Shown one piece after another: positions 24,712-33,411 of a DNA stretch of 64,000 nt. Each line of letters opens with the position of its first letter. Position 1 is the first letter of the stretch. A program made the position numbers and the translations under genes. A model generated the notes under the pieces. The model was not told the origin of the DNA. It made no database searches and saw nothing but the letters and a program-made list of their open reading frames with translations. Source of the stretch: Bauldia sp. (GTDB lineage Bacteria > Pseudomonadota > Alphaproteobacteria > Rhizobiales > Kaistiaceae); assembly GCA_037200845.1 (NCBI GenBank), contig JBBCGQ010000001.1, positions 1,116,001 through 1,180,000 of the forward strand, read 5' to 3'.

Positions 24712-26115
24712 TCAGACGTTGAGCAGCAGGTACTCCCGTTCCCATGGGCTGATCACCTGCATGAACGTTTCGAACTCCGCCTGCTTGATCGCGCGATAGG
24801 TCGAGACGAAGCGCCGGCCGAAAATCTCGACCAGTTCCTCCGATTCCTCGAACAGCGCCACCGCCTCGAGCAAGCCGCGCGGCAGCGCGATCTCCGCCTC
24901 GTTGGCGGCGCCCGTCACCGGATCGGAAACCATCAGCCCCTCGACCATGCCGAGGTAGCCGCAGGCGAGCGACGCCGCGATCGCGAGATACGGGTTGGCG
25001 TCGGAGGAGGGGATGCGGTTTTCCACGCGCCGGTTGGACGCGCTCGAGTTCGGGACGCGCAAGCCCACGGTGCGGTTGTCATAACCCCACATCGTGTTGA
25101 CCGGCGCCGAGCCCGAGCGGATCAGCCGCCGGTACGAATTGACGTACGGCGCCAGCATGCACGTCGCCGCCGGCAGGTACTTCTGCGAGCCGCCGATGAA
25201 GGCGAAGAACTCCGGCGTCGGGTCGCCCGATTTGTCGGAGAAGATGTTGGCGCCGCTTTTGGCGTCGATCACCGACTGGTGGATGTGCATCGCCGAGCCC
25301 GGCTCGCGCGTCATCGGCTTGGCCATGAACGTCGCGTACATGTCGTGCCGGAGTGCCGCTTCACGGATCGTGCGCTTGAACTGGAACACCTGGTCGGCCA
25401 GCATCAGCGGGTCGCCGTGGCGCAGGTTGATCTCCATCTGCGCCGCGCCTTCCTCGTGGATCAGCGTGTCGATCTCGAGGTCCTGCTGCTCCGAGAATTT
25501 GTAGATGTCGTCGAACAGATCGTCGAACTCGTTGACCGCCGCGATCGAGTACGACTGGCGCGCCGACTCCGGCCGGCCCGAGCGCCCGCTCGGCGGCTCC
25601 AGCGGATAGTCCGGATCCTTGTTCGGCTTCACCAGGTAAAACTCGATCTCCGGCGCCACCACCGGCCGCCAGCCGCGGTTCGAGTAAAGCTCCACGATGC
25701 GGCGCAGCACCTGGCGCGGCGCGATCTCCAGCGGCCGCCCGTCGGCATGGTAGGCGTCGTGGATGAGCTGCGCCGTCGGGTCGGTTTCCCACGGCACGAC
25801 GGAGAGCGTCGAGAAGTCCGGCTCGAGCAGCACGTCGGAGTCCGACTTGTCGTTGTCGAAGGATTCGTCGTCCGCCGGCCAGTCGCCGGCGATGGTCTGG
25901 GTGAAGATCGAGCCCGGCATCGACATGGTCGGCGCGGCGAGGAATTTTGCCACCGGCATGATCTTGCCGCGCGCCACGCCCGCCTGGTCGGGCACCACGC
26001 ACTCGATCTCCTCGATGCGCCGTTCCGACAACCACGCCCGCGCTTCGTCGAGCGAGCCGACCCCGCGTTTCCGTTCCACGACGGGGGCGGCGGAGGCCTT
26101 CTTCTTCCTAGCCAA
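24712..26115 (-). CDS. puuA: Glutamine synthetase family protein, probable gamma-glutamylputrescine synthetase
   Basis: A 467-residue ATP-dependent ligase of the glutamine-synthetase fold. It has the metal/ATP-site motifs VVAPEIEFYLV, SAMHIHQSV, the arginine-rich NRRVENRIPSSDANPYLAIAA and RLIRSGSAPVN. It lacks the adenylylation-loop tyrosine context of housekeeping GlnA and has the PuuA-type length. With a PuuB-like oxidase on the same strand and a putrescine transporter divergent from it, gamma-glutamylation of putrescine (or a related amine) is the likely reaction. A basic tail (MARKKKASAA) precedes the domain. Confidence 0.88.
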   Translation of the reverse strand: MARKKKASAAPVVERKRGVGSLDEARAWLSERRIEEIECVVPDQAGVARGKIMPVAKFLAAPTMSMPGSIFTQTIAGDWPADDESFDNDKSDSDVLLEPDFSTLSVVPWETDPTAQLIHDAYHADGRPLEIAPRQVLRRIVELYSNRGWRPVVAPEIEFYLVKPNKDPDYPLEPPSGRSGRPESARQSYSIAAVNEFDDLFDDIYKFSEQQDLEIDTLIHEEGAAQMEINLRHGDPLMLADQVFQFKRTIREAALRHDMYATFMAKPMTREPGSAMHIHQSVIDAKSGANIFSDKSGDPTPEFFAFIGGSQKYLPAATCMLAPYVNSYRRLIRSGSAPVNTMWGYDNRTVGLRVPNSSASNRRVENRIPSSDANPYLAIAASLACGYLGMVEGLMVSDPVTGAANEAEIALPRGLLEAVALFEESEELVEIFGRRFVSTYRAIKQAEFETFMQVISPWEREYLLLNV

Positions 26116-26339
26116 GGGTCACCTGTTCACAAACCGGGAACGCCGGAAACCTTGCGGTTCCGGCTGTTTTCATGGGTCAAAGGTCGCTATCGCGGAGAGT
26201 TTAGCACGTTTGCGGCCGGTTCAGGTTGTCGCGGCGTAGGATCAACCTTAACGTGGTAGTCACAATGCAAGGAAGGGTGTGGGCTTCGATAGTCCACATC
26301 CGTGAGGGCGGCAGGGAATTGCTGAGAGAGGGAAGCTTT

Positions 26340-27431
26340 ATGCGCGCGTTGGTTCTGAAGTTGGCGCCGCTGGCGCTTATCGGCCTGGTGAGTGCCGCCT
26401 CCGCCGAGGACAAGGTCGTCAACATCTACAACTGGTCTGACTACATCGACCCCGCGAACCTCGAGAAGTTCACGGCCGAGACCGGCATCAAGGTCGTCTA
26501 CGACAACTATGACAACAACGAGATCGTCGAGACCAAGCTGCTCTCCGGCGGCTCCGGGTACGACGTCGTCGTCCCGTCCGGCCCCAACATCTCGCGCCAG
26601 ATCCAGGCCGGCACGTTGACCAAGCTCGACAAGTCGAAGATCCCGAACCTGTCGCACCAGTGGGACGTCATCGCCAAGCGGCTGGAGACTTACGACCCCG
26701 GCAACCAGTACGCCGTCAACTACATGTGGGGCACCACCGGCATTGGCTATAACGTCGCCAAGATCAAGGCCGCGATGCCCGACGCGCCGACCGACTCGTG
26801 GGACATGATCTTCAAGCCCGAGGTCGTGTCGAAGTTCAAGGATTGCGGCATCGAGGTGCTCGACACGCCGGAGGAGCTGATCCCTGCGGCGCTGAATTAC
26901 CTGAAACTCAATCCCGACTCGAAGGACCCGGCCGATATCCAGAAGGCCGGCGACCTGCTCGCCTCAATCAAGCCGAACATCCTCAAGTTCCATTCTTCGG
27001 ACTACATCGACGCGCTTGCCAACGGCGATATCTGCCTCGCCGTCGGTTACTCGGGCGACGTCTTCATCGCCAAGAACCGCGCCGAGGAAGCCAAGGCGGG
27101 GGTCGAGATCAACTACGTGATCCCGAAGGAAGGCGCCGGCATGTGGTTCGATTCGTTCATCATTCCGAAGGACGCGCCGCACCCCGACGCCGGCTACGCC
27201 TTCATTAACTTCATGCTGACGCCGGAAGTCGCTGCCGCGAACTCGAACTACGTCTTTTACGCCAACGGCAACAAGGATTCGCAGCCGCTGGTCGACAAGG
27301 AAATCTTCGAGGATCCGGCGATCTACCCCGACGAAGCGACGCTCGGCCGCCTCTACACGACGACGCCTTACGACGCGAAAATCCAGAAGATCGTCACACG
27401 CGTCTGGACGAACGTTAAGAGCGGGAGTTAG
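26340..27431 (+). CDS. potF: Polyamine ABC transporter substrate-binding protein (PotF-like)
   Basis: A 363-residue periplasmic binding protein. The signal peptide (MRALVLKLAPLALIGLVSAASAE) is cleaved near residue 22. The mature start KVVNIYNWSDYIDPANLEKF is the hallmark of PotD/PotF. Also seen are YDVVVPSGPNISRQI, MWGTTGIGYNV and GMWFDSFIIPKDAPHPDAGY. The ATG at 26340 follows AGAGAGGGAAG; the frame is open further upstream but without a signal. Putrescine is the most likely ligand given the PotFGHI gene order and the nearby catabolic genes. First gene of the transporter operon, divergent from the PuuA-like gene. Confidence 0.93.
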   Translation: MRALVLKLAPLALIGLVSAASAEDKVVNIYNWSDYIDPANLEKFTAETGIKVVYDNYDNNEIVETKLLSGGSGYDVVVPSGPNISRQIQAGTLTKLDKSKIPNLSHQWDVIAKRLETYDPGNQYAVNYMWGTTGIGYNVAKIKAAMPDAPTDSWDMIFKPEVVSKFKDCGIEVLDTPEELIPAALNYLKLNPDSKDPADIQKAGDLLASIKPNILKFHSSDYIDALANGDICLAVGYSGDVFIAKNRAEEAKAGVEINYVIPKEGAGMWFDSFIIPKDAPHPDAGYAFINFMLTPEVAAANSNYVFYANGNKDSQPLVDKEIFEDPAIYPDEATLGRLYTTTPYDAKIQKIVTRVWTNVKSGS

Positions 27432-27463
27432 CCTGCGAAAGGAATCGGGGAGGGGCGAAGCCC

Positions 27464-28618
27464 ATGGCGAAGAACGCGGTCGGTCCGGTCCGGCGGAAGT
27501 TCGCGCCGTGGAACGACCCCTCCCAGAAACCCTTCATCTCTTTTGACAATGTCACTAAGCGCTTCGGCGACTTCACCGCCGTAGACAACATCTCCCTCGG
27601 CATCTACGAGCGTGAATTTTTCGCGCTCCTCGGCCCCTCCGGCTGCGGCAAGACCACGCTGATGCGCATGGTCGCCGGCTTCGAGGAGCCGACGAGCGGC
27701 CGCGTCATGCTGGACGGCAAGGATCTCGCCGGCGTCCCGCCTTATCGCCGCCCAACCAACATGATGTTCCAGTCCTACGCGCTCTTCCCGCATATGAACG
27801 TCGAGACGAACATCGCCTTCGGCCTCAAGCAGGAGGGCATGCCGAAGGACCAGATCGCCCAGCGCGTTGAGGAGATGCTGAAGCTGGTCAAGCTGACGCC
27901 CTTCGCCAAGCGCAAGCCGCACCAGTTGTCCGGCGGCCAGCGCCAGCGTGTCGCGCTCGCCCGCTCGCTCGCCAAGAAGCCGAAGGTGCTGCTGCTCGAC
28001 GAGCCGCTCGGCGCCCTCGACAAGAAGCTCCGCGAGGAAACCCAGTTCGAGCTGACCGACCTGCAGATGGACCTCGGCCTCACCTTCGTCATCGTCACGC
28101 ACGACCAGGAAGAGGCGATGACCTTGGCCGACCGCATCGCGGTCATGGACCATGGCAAGATCATCCAGATCGGCACGCCGGCCGAAATCTACGAGCAGCC
28201 CAATTCGAAGTACGTCGCCGACTTCATCGGCAACATCAATCTGCTCGAGGGCAAGGTGCAGTCCGCCGGCAACGGCGCGATCCGCATGGAAGGCACCGGC
28301 ACCGGCGCCACTATCGCCGTGGAGCAGCAGGAGGTCGCGACAACGCCGGGCAGCACGGCCTGGTTCGCTGTCCGCCCGGAGAAACTCTCCGTCTCGCTCG
28401 ACCAGCCGGCCGATCCCTCGGTCAACGCCATGTCCGGCGAGGTCATCGACATCGGCTACCTCGGCGACATCTCGGTTTATCACGTGCGCCTGCCGAGCGG
28501 CACGATGGTCAGGGCAACGCTGACCAACCGGACGCGCCTGGTCGAGCGGCCGATCACCTGGGAAGACAGGGTCTGGCTGACGTGGGCGCCGGATTCCGGC
28601 GTCGTGCTGACGAAGTAG
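27464..28618 (+). CDS. potG: Polyamine ABC transporter ATP-binding protein (PotG-like)
   Basis: A 384-residue ATPase. It has Walker A GPSGCGKTT, Q-loop MMFQSYALFPHM, signature LSGGQRQRVALARSL, Walker B VLLLDEPLGALD and switch His VTHDQEEAM. The C-terminal 120 residues form the TOBE regulatory domain (AVRPEKLSVS). The 33-base gap after the binding-protein gene and the same orientation place it in the potFGHI operon. It energises import through the two permeases that follow. Confidence 0.94.
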   Translation: MAKNAVGPVRRKFAPWNDPSQKPFISFDNVTKRFGDFTAVDNISLGIYEREFFALLGPSGCGKTTLMRMVAGFEEPTSGRVMLDGKDLAGVPPYRRPTNMMFQSYALFPHMNVETNIAFGLKQEGMPKDQIAQRVEEMLKLVKLTPFAKRKPHQLSGGQRQRVALARSLAKKPKVLLLDEPLGALDKKLREETQFELTDLQMDLGLTFVIVTHDQEEAMTLADRIAVMDHGKIIQIGTPAEIYEQPNSKYVADFIGNINLLEGKVQSAGNGAIRMEGTGTGATIAVEQQEVATTPGSTAWFAVRPEKLSVSLDQPADPSVNAMSGEVIDIGYLGDISVYHVRLPSGTMVRATLTNRTRLVERPITWEDRVWLTWAPDSGVVLTK

Positions 28619-28630
28619 GCGAGGGGCGGG

Positions 28631-29542
28631 ATGAACGAGGGCGAAGCAGGCGGGCGTAGTTGGCTCCGGTGGTTCGTCGTCATCATTCCCTACGTCTGGT
28701 CGCTGGTCTTCTTCCTCATCCCGTTCCTGATCGTCTTCAAGATTTCCTTCTCGACCTCGGCGATCGCGCAGCCGCCCTACACGCCGGTGTTCAATTCGCT
28801 GGGCGACCTCTGGGACGGCATCCGCCAGTTCACCTTCGACAACTACGTCTGGCTGACACAGGATTCGCTCTACTGGCGCTCCTACGTCTCCTCGATCGTC
28901 ATCGCGGTGGTCTCGACGTTCCTCGTCCTCATCGTTGGCTTCCCGATGGCCTACGGCATGGCGCGCGCCCCGCGCTCCTGGCAGCCGACGCTGGTCATGC
29001 TGGTCATCCTGCCGTTCTGGACGTCGTTCCTGATCCGCGTCTACGCCTGGATCGGCATCCTCAAGAAGGAGGGCCTGCTCAACGAATTCCTGATCTGGGC
29101 GCACATCATCGATCAGCCGCTGACCATCCTCAACACCAACTGGGCGGTCTACATCGGCATCGTCTATTCCTACCTGCCGTTCATGGTGCTGCCGCTCTAC
29201 GCCACGCTTGAGCGCCTCGACAACACGCTGCTCGAGGCCGCCTCCGATCTCGGCTCGCCGCCGGTGAAGGCGTTCTGGCAGATCACCTTCCCGCTCGCCG
29301 TCCCCGGCATCATCGCCGGCTGCTTCCTCGTCTTCATCCCGGTCACCGGCGAATTCGTCATCCCCGATCTCCTCGGCGGCTCCGACACGCTGATGATCGG
29401 CAAGACGCTGTGGTCGGAATTCTTCAACAACCGCGACTGGCCGCTCTCTTCCGCGGTGGCGGTGATCCTGCTGCTGATCCTCGTCATCCCCATCGTCATC
29501 TTCCAGAACCAGCAACAGCGCGCGACGGAGGCGAACAAGTGA
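28631..29542 (+). CDS. potH: Polyamine ABC transporter permease (PotH-like)
   Basis: A 303-residue inner-membrane permease with six helices. It begins WLRWFVVIIPYVWSLVFFLIPFLIVFKIS, read in parts, and carries the EAA loop EAASDLGSPPVKAFWQITFPLAVPGI, which docks on the ATPase. The segment VIPDLLGGSDTLMIGKTLW is typical of PotB/PotH. It starts 12 bases after potG. An 88-base segment containing GC-rich palindromic sequence separates it from potI. Confidence 0.93.
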   Translation: MNEGEAGGRSWLRWFVVIIPYVWSLVFFLIPFLIVFKISFSTSAIAQPPYTPVFNSLGDLWDGIRQFTFDNYVWLTQDSLYWRSYVSSIVIAVVSTFLVLIVGFPMAYGMARAPRSWQPTLVMLVILPFWTSFLIRVYAWIGILKKEGLLNEFLIWAHIIDQPLTILNTNWAVYIGIVYSYLPFMVLPLYATLERLDNTLLEAASDLGSPPVKAFWQITFPLAVPGIIAGCFLVFIPVTGEFVIPDLLGGSDTLMIGKTLWSEFFNNRDWPLSSAVAVILLLILVIPIVIFQNQQQRATEANK

Positions 29543-29630
29543 TCGCGGAAGGCCTCATCATCTGCGCACTCCTCCCCCTGGAAGGGGGAGGGCGGGAGGG
29601 GGTCACTTCGTGCAACGCGGACGGTGCCGC

Positions 29631-30449
29631 ATGATCCGCACCTCGCGCTTCAACATCGTTTCGGTCGTCTTCGGCCTCGTCTTCCTCTACATCCCGATCC
29701 TTCTACTGGTCATCTATTCGTTCAACGACTCCAAGCTGGTCACGGTCTGGGGCGGCTTCTCGACGCGCTGGTACACCGCGCTCCTCGACGACGAGCCGCT
29801 GAAGGAGGCCGCGTGGGTGACGCTCCGCGTCGCCTTCATCTCGGCGTCGGTTGCGACGGTGCTGGGCACGCTCGCGGCGGTGACGCTCGTCCGCTTCGGC
29901 CGCTTCAAGGGCCGCACGCTTTTCTCCGGCATGATCTACGCCCCGCTGGTCATGCCCGACGTGATCTCCGGCCTGTCGCTGCTGCTGCTCTTCGTGGCGA
30001 TGGGTCTGGCGCGCGGCTTCTGGACCGTGGTCCTCGCCCACATCACGCTGTCGATGTGCTTCGTCGCCGTCGTCGTGCAGTCGCGCCTGGTCACCTTCGA
30101 CCGCAGCCTCGAGGAAGCCGCCGAGGATCTCGGCTGCCCACCGCTGAAAGTCTTCTGGCTGATCACGCTGCCGATCATCGCGCCGGCCATCGTCGCCGGC
30201 TGGATGCTCGCCTTCACGCTGTCGCTCGACGATCTGGTGCTGGCAAGCTTCGCCACCGGCCCCGGCGCCACCACGCTGCCGATGAAGATTTACAGTCAGG
30301 TGCGCTTGGGCGTGACGCCGGAAATCAACGCCGTCTCGTCGATTCTGGTCGGCATCGTCGCCGTCGGCGTCCTCGCCGCCTCGATCGTCACCAAGCGCCG
30401 CGAAGTCGAACGCCAGCGCGCCGAACGCCTTGCCGCGCAGGCGCCGTAG
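29631..30449 (+). CDS. potI: Polyamine ABC transporter permease (PotI-like)
   Basis: A 272-residue permease with six helices, the partner of PotH. It has the N-terminal LYIPILLLVIYSFNDSKLVTVWGGFSTRWY segment (in parts) common to PotC/PotI and the EAA loop EEAAEDLGCPPLKVFWLITLPIIAPAI. The SLDDLVLASFATGPGATTLPM stretch is also characteristic. The ATG at 29631 gives the normal N-terminus. The gap before it (29543-29630) contains CTCCCCCTGGAAGGGGGAG, apparently a repeat inserted into the operon. Confidence 0.93.
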   Translation: MIRTSRFNIVSVVFGLVFLYIPILLLVIYSFNDSKLVTVWGGFSTRWYTALLDDEPLKEAAWVTLRVAFISASVATVLGTLAAVTLVRFGRFKGRTLFSGMIYAPLVMPDVISGLSLLLLFVAMGLARGFWTVVLAHITLSMCFVAVVVQSRLVTFDRSLEEAAEDLGCPPLKVFWLITLPIIAPAIVAGWMLAFTLSLDDLVLASFATGPGATTLPMKIYSQVRLGVTPEINAVSSILVGIVAVGVLAASIVTKRREVERQRAERLAAQAP

Positions 30450-30471
30450 CGCCACCCAAACTCCGCTTGAG

Positions 30472-30524
30472 CCCTCCCTTGCGGGAGGGCCAAAACCGCA
30501 AAGCGGTTTTGGGGAGGGGGTGTG
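30472..30524. repeat. Family A repeat
   Basis: The 53-base unit CCCTCCCTTGCGGGAGGG, CAAAACCGCAAAGCGGTTTTG, GGGGAGGGGGTGT lies between potI and the SRPBCC gene, which are convergent. The hairpins are strong but not followed by a T-run, although the position would allow a role in 3'-end protection. Confidence 0.7.
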
Positions 30525-30594
30525 CTTCAGTGAGCACAGATGCTGCGACCCCGCCGAAGAGGTCACGCCGGGCGGTCGGCTCGGTCTCCTGACG

Positions 30595-31107
30595 TCAGAC
30601 GCCCGCACCCAGATCAACAAGCAAAGCGTCCAACTGCTCGAACTGCTCGGGCATCGCATCCGCCGCCCCGCCGGACGCGTCGAGAGCTTCCTTCGAGGGA
30701 TAGAGTTCGTGCACGACCAGCAGCGTCTTGCCGCCTTTTTCCTCGAAGGTCACGGTGGTGACGGACCCTCCGTCGCCACCTTCGTCGTTGGTCCAGACGA
30801 GGCGCGAGGGCGGCGTCACTTCGACGTACTTGCCGAAGAACGCCATGGATTGATCTGAACCCTCACGGCCGAACTCCAGCCGATAGCCGCCGCCGGCCCG
30901 AACATCCATTTCGCAGGCAAGCAGCGTCGTGCCTAGCGACTTCGGCGTCCACCACCGCCTGAACAGTTCGGGCTTGGTCCACGCCTGGAACACGATGCGC
31001 GCCGGGCCATTGAACGTCCGCCTCACCACCATCTCACGATCGGACTTTCGTTCCACCGTCGTGCGGTTCTTGGCAGAGGCGGGCTCACCTTCTTTTCTTG
31101 CGTCCAT
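30595..31107 (-). CDS. SRPBCC (AHSA1-like) domain protein
   Basis: A 170-residue START/AHSA1-fold protein, with the characteristic VRRTFNGPARIVFQAWTKPELFRRWW start of the domain and TTVTFEEKGGKTLLVVHELYPSKEALDA near the end. Such proteins bind small hydrophobic ligands, but the ligand here is unknown. It overlaps the ArsR gene by 23 bases and is co-transcribed with it. ArsR-AHSA1 pairs are common in proteobacteria. Confidence 0.9.
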   Translation of the reverse strand: MDARKEGEPASAKNRTTVERKSDREMVVRRTFNGPARIVFQAWTKPELFRRWWTPKSLGTTLLACEMDVRAGGGYRLEFGREGSDQSMAFFGKYVEVTPPSRLVWTNDEGGDGGSVTTVTFEEKGGKTLLVVHELYPSKEALDASGGAADAMPEQFEQLDALLVDLGAGV

Positions 31108-31450
31108 CGACCTTCTCCTTCCGTGTCATTTCCTCGACAACCTTGTCCAGTTCGTCAAAGCGCGCGGCCCAGAGCTGGCGATACCTCTCGATCCACTCCA
31201 CCTCTTCCTCGAGCCGCCGCAGGCCGAGCCTGCAGGTCCGCACGCGCCCGATCTTCTCGGTCGTGACCAGCCCCGCCTGTTCCAGCACGCCGACATGCTT
31301 CTTCATGCCCGTCAGGGTCATGTGGAATTTTTCGGCGAGGTCCGTGATTGAAGCGTCTTGACGCCCAAGCTGTTCCAGAACGCCGCGTCGGGTGGCGTCC
31401 GAAAGCGCGGCGAACGAGGCATCCAGGCGGGGTTGCAAATACTGAACCAT
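31085..31450 (-). CDS. ArsR family transcriptional regulator
   Basis: A 121-residue winged-helix regulator. It has ASFAALSDATRRGVLEQLGRQ, recognition region ASITDLAEKFHMTLTGMKKHV and wing VTTEKIGRVRTCRLGL. No metal-binding ELCVCDL motif is present, so it belongs to the metal-independent group that pairs with SRPBCC proteins. The ATG at 31450 lies inside a 10-bp inverted repeat, and there is no ribosome-binding site upstream, suggesting a leaderless message. The frame is open 12 codons further upstream, without support. Confidence 0.9.
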   Translation of the reverse strand: MVQYLQPRLDASFAALSDATRRGVLEQLGRQDASITDLAEKFHMTLTGMKKHVGVLEQAGLVTTEKIGRVRTCRLGLRRLEEEVEWIERYRQLWAARFDELDKVVEEMTRKEKVDGRKKRR

Positions 31451-31463
31451 ATAGTTCAGTATT
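31438..31463 (-). promoter_or_regulatory. Inverted-repeat operator spanning the arsR start codon
   Basis: A perfect 10-bp inverted repeat AATACTGAAC-CATATA-GTTCAGTATT with the ATG in its centre. On the minus strand TAATAC lies 8 bases before the ATG, the spacing expected for a -10 box of a leaderless transcript. A weak TTGCGT lies 16 bases further upstream. Confidence 0.65.
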
Positions 31464-31598
31464 AGCACGTCGATTGGCGGACGCAAGGCAAAAAAGGCCG
31501 AGCACGCGCCGGCTTTCCCGCCGTCACCGCGAGGGTCGAACTCCAGCGCGAACGCGTGGCGGCGCAGGCGGCTGGCGCTCGCTCATTCGCCGAGACGC

Positions 31599-31742
31599 AC
31601 CCCTCCCCAAGCCGCTTTCGCGGTTTTGGCCCTCCCACAAGGGGAGGGCTCAAGTGGAGTTTGATGACGCGGGGTGTTTCAGCAAAGTGAACCCTCCCCT
31701 TGTGGGAGGGTCAAAACGCCGTAGGCGTTTTGGGGCGGGTGT
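31599..31742. repeat. Two family A repeats, inverted pair
   Basis: One copy at 31599-31650 and one in the opposite direction at 31692-31742. They fill most of the 379-base gap between arsR (start 31450) and the metal-sensor-like gene (end 31830). Apart from the arsR promoter I see nothing else in the gap. Confidence 0.7.
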
Positions 31743-31829
31743 GCTTCAGCAAATGCCGGCGCCCAAGGCGCTCCGGCGCCGATCCTGCCGCTTCGCCGAA
31801 GAAGACGGCGGCGAGTTATGCCGCCGGCG

Positions 31830-32270
31830 TTACGGCCCGCGCGACGGAGGTGGCGGCCTGATCCGCGCCCGCACGTCGGCTGGCGCATGCGCCAGCGCGT
31901 CGGCGACGACGCCTTGCCCGACAAGCTGCAGGTCCGTCGTCCGCGCCCGCAGATCGGCATAGGCGGCATCGAGCGCCGCCGGGTCGAACGGATCGGCGCG
32001 CATCGCGTCGAACATCCGCCGCCGCGCGTCCTGCACGGCGTCGAGCTTCGCCTTCATCTCGTCGCGCTTGGCCTTCGAGCCGTCGGCGATCGCCTTCTGG
32101 ATCTCCGGCGGGAAGGCGCGGATGCCGATCGCGACGATGCGCTCGACCTCGCCGCCCGGCCGCGGACCGGCGAAGTGCGCGAAGGCGAAACCGGCGATCG
32201 TGAGGTTGACTGCGATCGAAACCAGAAGTGCCAGCAGCAACACGACCGCGAGCGGGCCGCGAATTATCAA
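31830..32270 (-). CDS. Periplasmic heavy-metal-sensor-like protein (CnrX/ZraP-related)
   Basis: A 146-residue protein with one N-terminal membrane helix (PLAVVLLLALLVSIAVNLTIAGFAF) and a helical periplasmic domain rich in Arg/Asp/Ala (FPPEIQKAI, KAKLDAVQDARRRMFDAMRADPFD). This matches the periplasmic heavy-metal sensor group that contains CnrX/NccX and ZraP. It starts with TTG, and its first bases overlap the stop of the anti-sigma gene (TTGA); GGGAGCG provides a ribosome site. Gene order suggests it forms part of a membrane-linked sigma-factor switch. The ligand is unknown. Confidence 0.75.
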   Translation of the reverse strand: MIIRGPLAVVLLLALLVSIAVNLTIAGFAFAHFAGPRPGGEVERIVAIGIRAFPPEIQKAIADGSKAKRDEMKAKLDAVQDARRRMFDAMRADPFDPAALDAAYADLRARTTDLQLVGQGVVADALAHAPADVRARIRPPPPSRGP

Positions 32271-32689
32271 AGCACGCTCCCGGAGTCCGTAGCTGCACTA
32301 TCCCCCGGGCCGCCGAACATCAGGCTGGCGAAAGCGTCGTCGTCCTGGCTGGCGGGCAGCGCCAGGCCGGCGGCAAATCCCGTCACCAGGAAAGCGACCG
32401 CCACCACGCCCACCCACGCCGCAAACCGCGGCGTCGGCTGCACGGCGACGTCGTGATGCGCCCGCTCGCCGACGTGCGTGACGACGCGGCCGACGAACGC
32501 CGCGTCGAGCTCCATCGGCTTCATCGTCGCCGCCAGCGCGCGGTCGAGCCGCCGCGCCGTGGCGAGCAGCGTCGCCGCGTGCGGGTTGGCGGCGAAGATC
32601 GCCTCCGCCTGCGCGCGCTCCGCCGTCGGCCAGCGCGCGAAGTCGCTGCCGTATCGGTCGAGAGAAAGTTGCAGGTCGCCCATGGTCAT
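32267..32689 (-). CDS. Probable membrane-bound anti-sigma factor
   Basis: A 140-residue protein with a cytoplasmic N-terminal part (YGSDFARWPTAERAQAEAIFAANPHAATLLATARRLD), one membrane helix at about residues 90-112 (VGVVAVAFLVTGFAAGLAL) and a short acidic periplasmic tail. It has no zinc-binding HxxxCxxC motif. The start overlaps the sigma-factor stop by ATGA and the end overlaps the metal-sensor-like gene, the arrangement expected for a sigma/anti-sigma pair. The assignment rests on topology and context. Confidence 0.7.
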   Translation of the reverse strand: MTMGDLQLSLDRYGSDFARWPTAERAQAEAIFAANPHAATLLATARRLDRALAATMKPMELDAAFVGRVVTHVGERAHHDVAVQPTPRFAAWVGVVAVAFLVTGFAAGLALPASQDDDAFASLMFGGPGDSAATDSGSVL

Positions 32690-33369
32690 TCACCCAGACT
32701 TTCGTATTCCAGATCGTTTTCGGCAAGTCGCATTCGTAACGTTCGCCGCGCCCGGACGAGCAATTGTTCTACGGCGCCGACGGAAAGCCCCATGGCTTCA
32801 CCGATTTCGGCATTAGACCGCTCACTATCCGCCGCCAGCAGAATCGCCGCCCGCTGCCGCGCCGGCAGCGTTGCAATGTGCCGTGCTACCGCCGCAAGTT
32901 GATCTTTGCCGGCTAAGCGCTGCTCGGCCGTGCTCGCCGGATCGGACACCGTCGCGGCATCTTCCAGCCCGAAAAATCGCCGCACCCGCCGCCGCCGCTC
33001 GCTATCGATCGCGCGATTGACGGCGATTCGCGTCAGGTACGCGCCGAGCGGCGGTCCGCCCGGCTGCCAGCGCTGCGCCGCCTTCCAGAACGACAGGAAC
33101 GTCTCCTGCACGATGTCGTCGGCCTCCGACGCGCCGCCGGTGAAGCGATGCGCCAGCGCGCGTAGCCTGCCGCCGTGGCGCCGTACGATCTCGCGCAGCG
33201 CGCGCTGGTCGCCGGCGGCAACACGCAGCGCCAGCGCCTCGTCCGATTCCTCTGCCGCGCTCGCAATCGTCAAAGATGGTCCGCCGGTCGCAATGCCGTC
33301 ATGAGCACCGGCATCGGCCGGCGGCACCATCATGGGCCGCATTGCGGCCGGGGCAAGCGCGAAGCTCAC
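32686..33369 (-). CDS. ECF-family RNA polymerase sigma factor
   Basis: A 227-residue sigma factor. A 40-residue N-terminal extension precedes region 2 (HRFTGGASEADDIVQETFLSFWKAA) and region 4 (LPARQRAAILLAADSERSNAEIGEAM, LSVGAVEQLLVRARRTLR). It overlaps the anti-sigma gene and lies 42 bases after an EF-hand protein gene. Likely held inactive by the membrane anti-sigma factor until the periplasmic partners sense a metal or envelope signal. Confidence 0.9.
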   Translation of the reverse strand: MSFALAPAAMRPMMVPPADAGAHDGIATGGPSLTIASAAEESDEALALRVAAGDQRALREIVRRHGGRLRALAHRFTGGASEADDIVQETFLSFWKAAQRWQPGGPPLGAYLTRIAVNRAIDSERRRRVRRFFGLEDAATVSDPASTAEQRLAGKDQLAAVARHIATLPARQRAAILLAADSERSNAEIGEAMGLSVGAVEQLLVRARRTLRMRLAENDLEYESLGE

Positions 33370-33411
33370 GGTCTCGCCCCGGCGTTGGTCATGCGGCTTA
33401 CTTTCCGTCGC

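Noticed and set aside
30472-30524. Family A hairpins as intrinsic terminators
   Set aside because: None of the copies is followed by a T-run, they occur in both orientations, and some lie in tandem. They fit repeat elements better.
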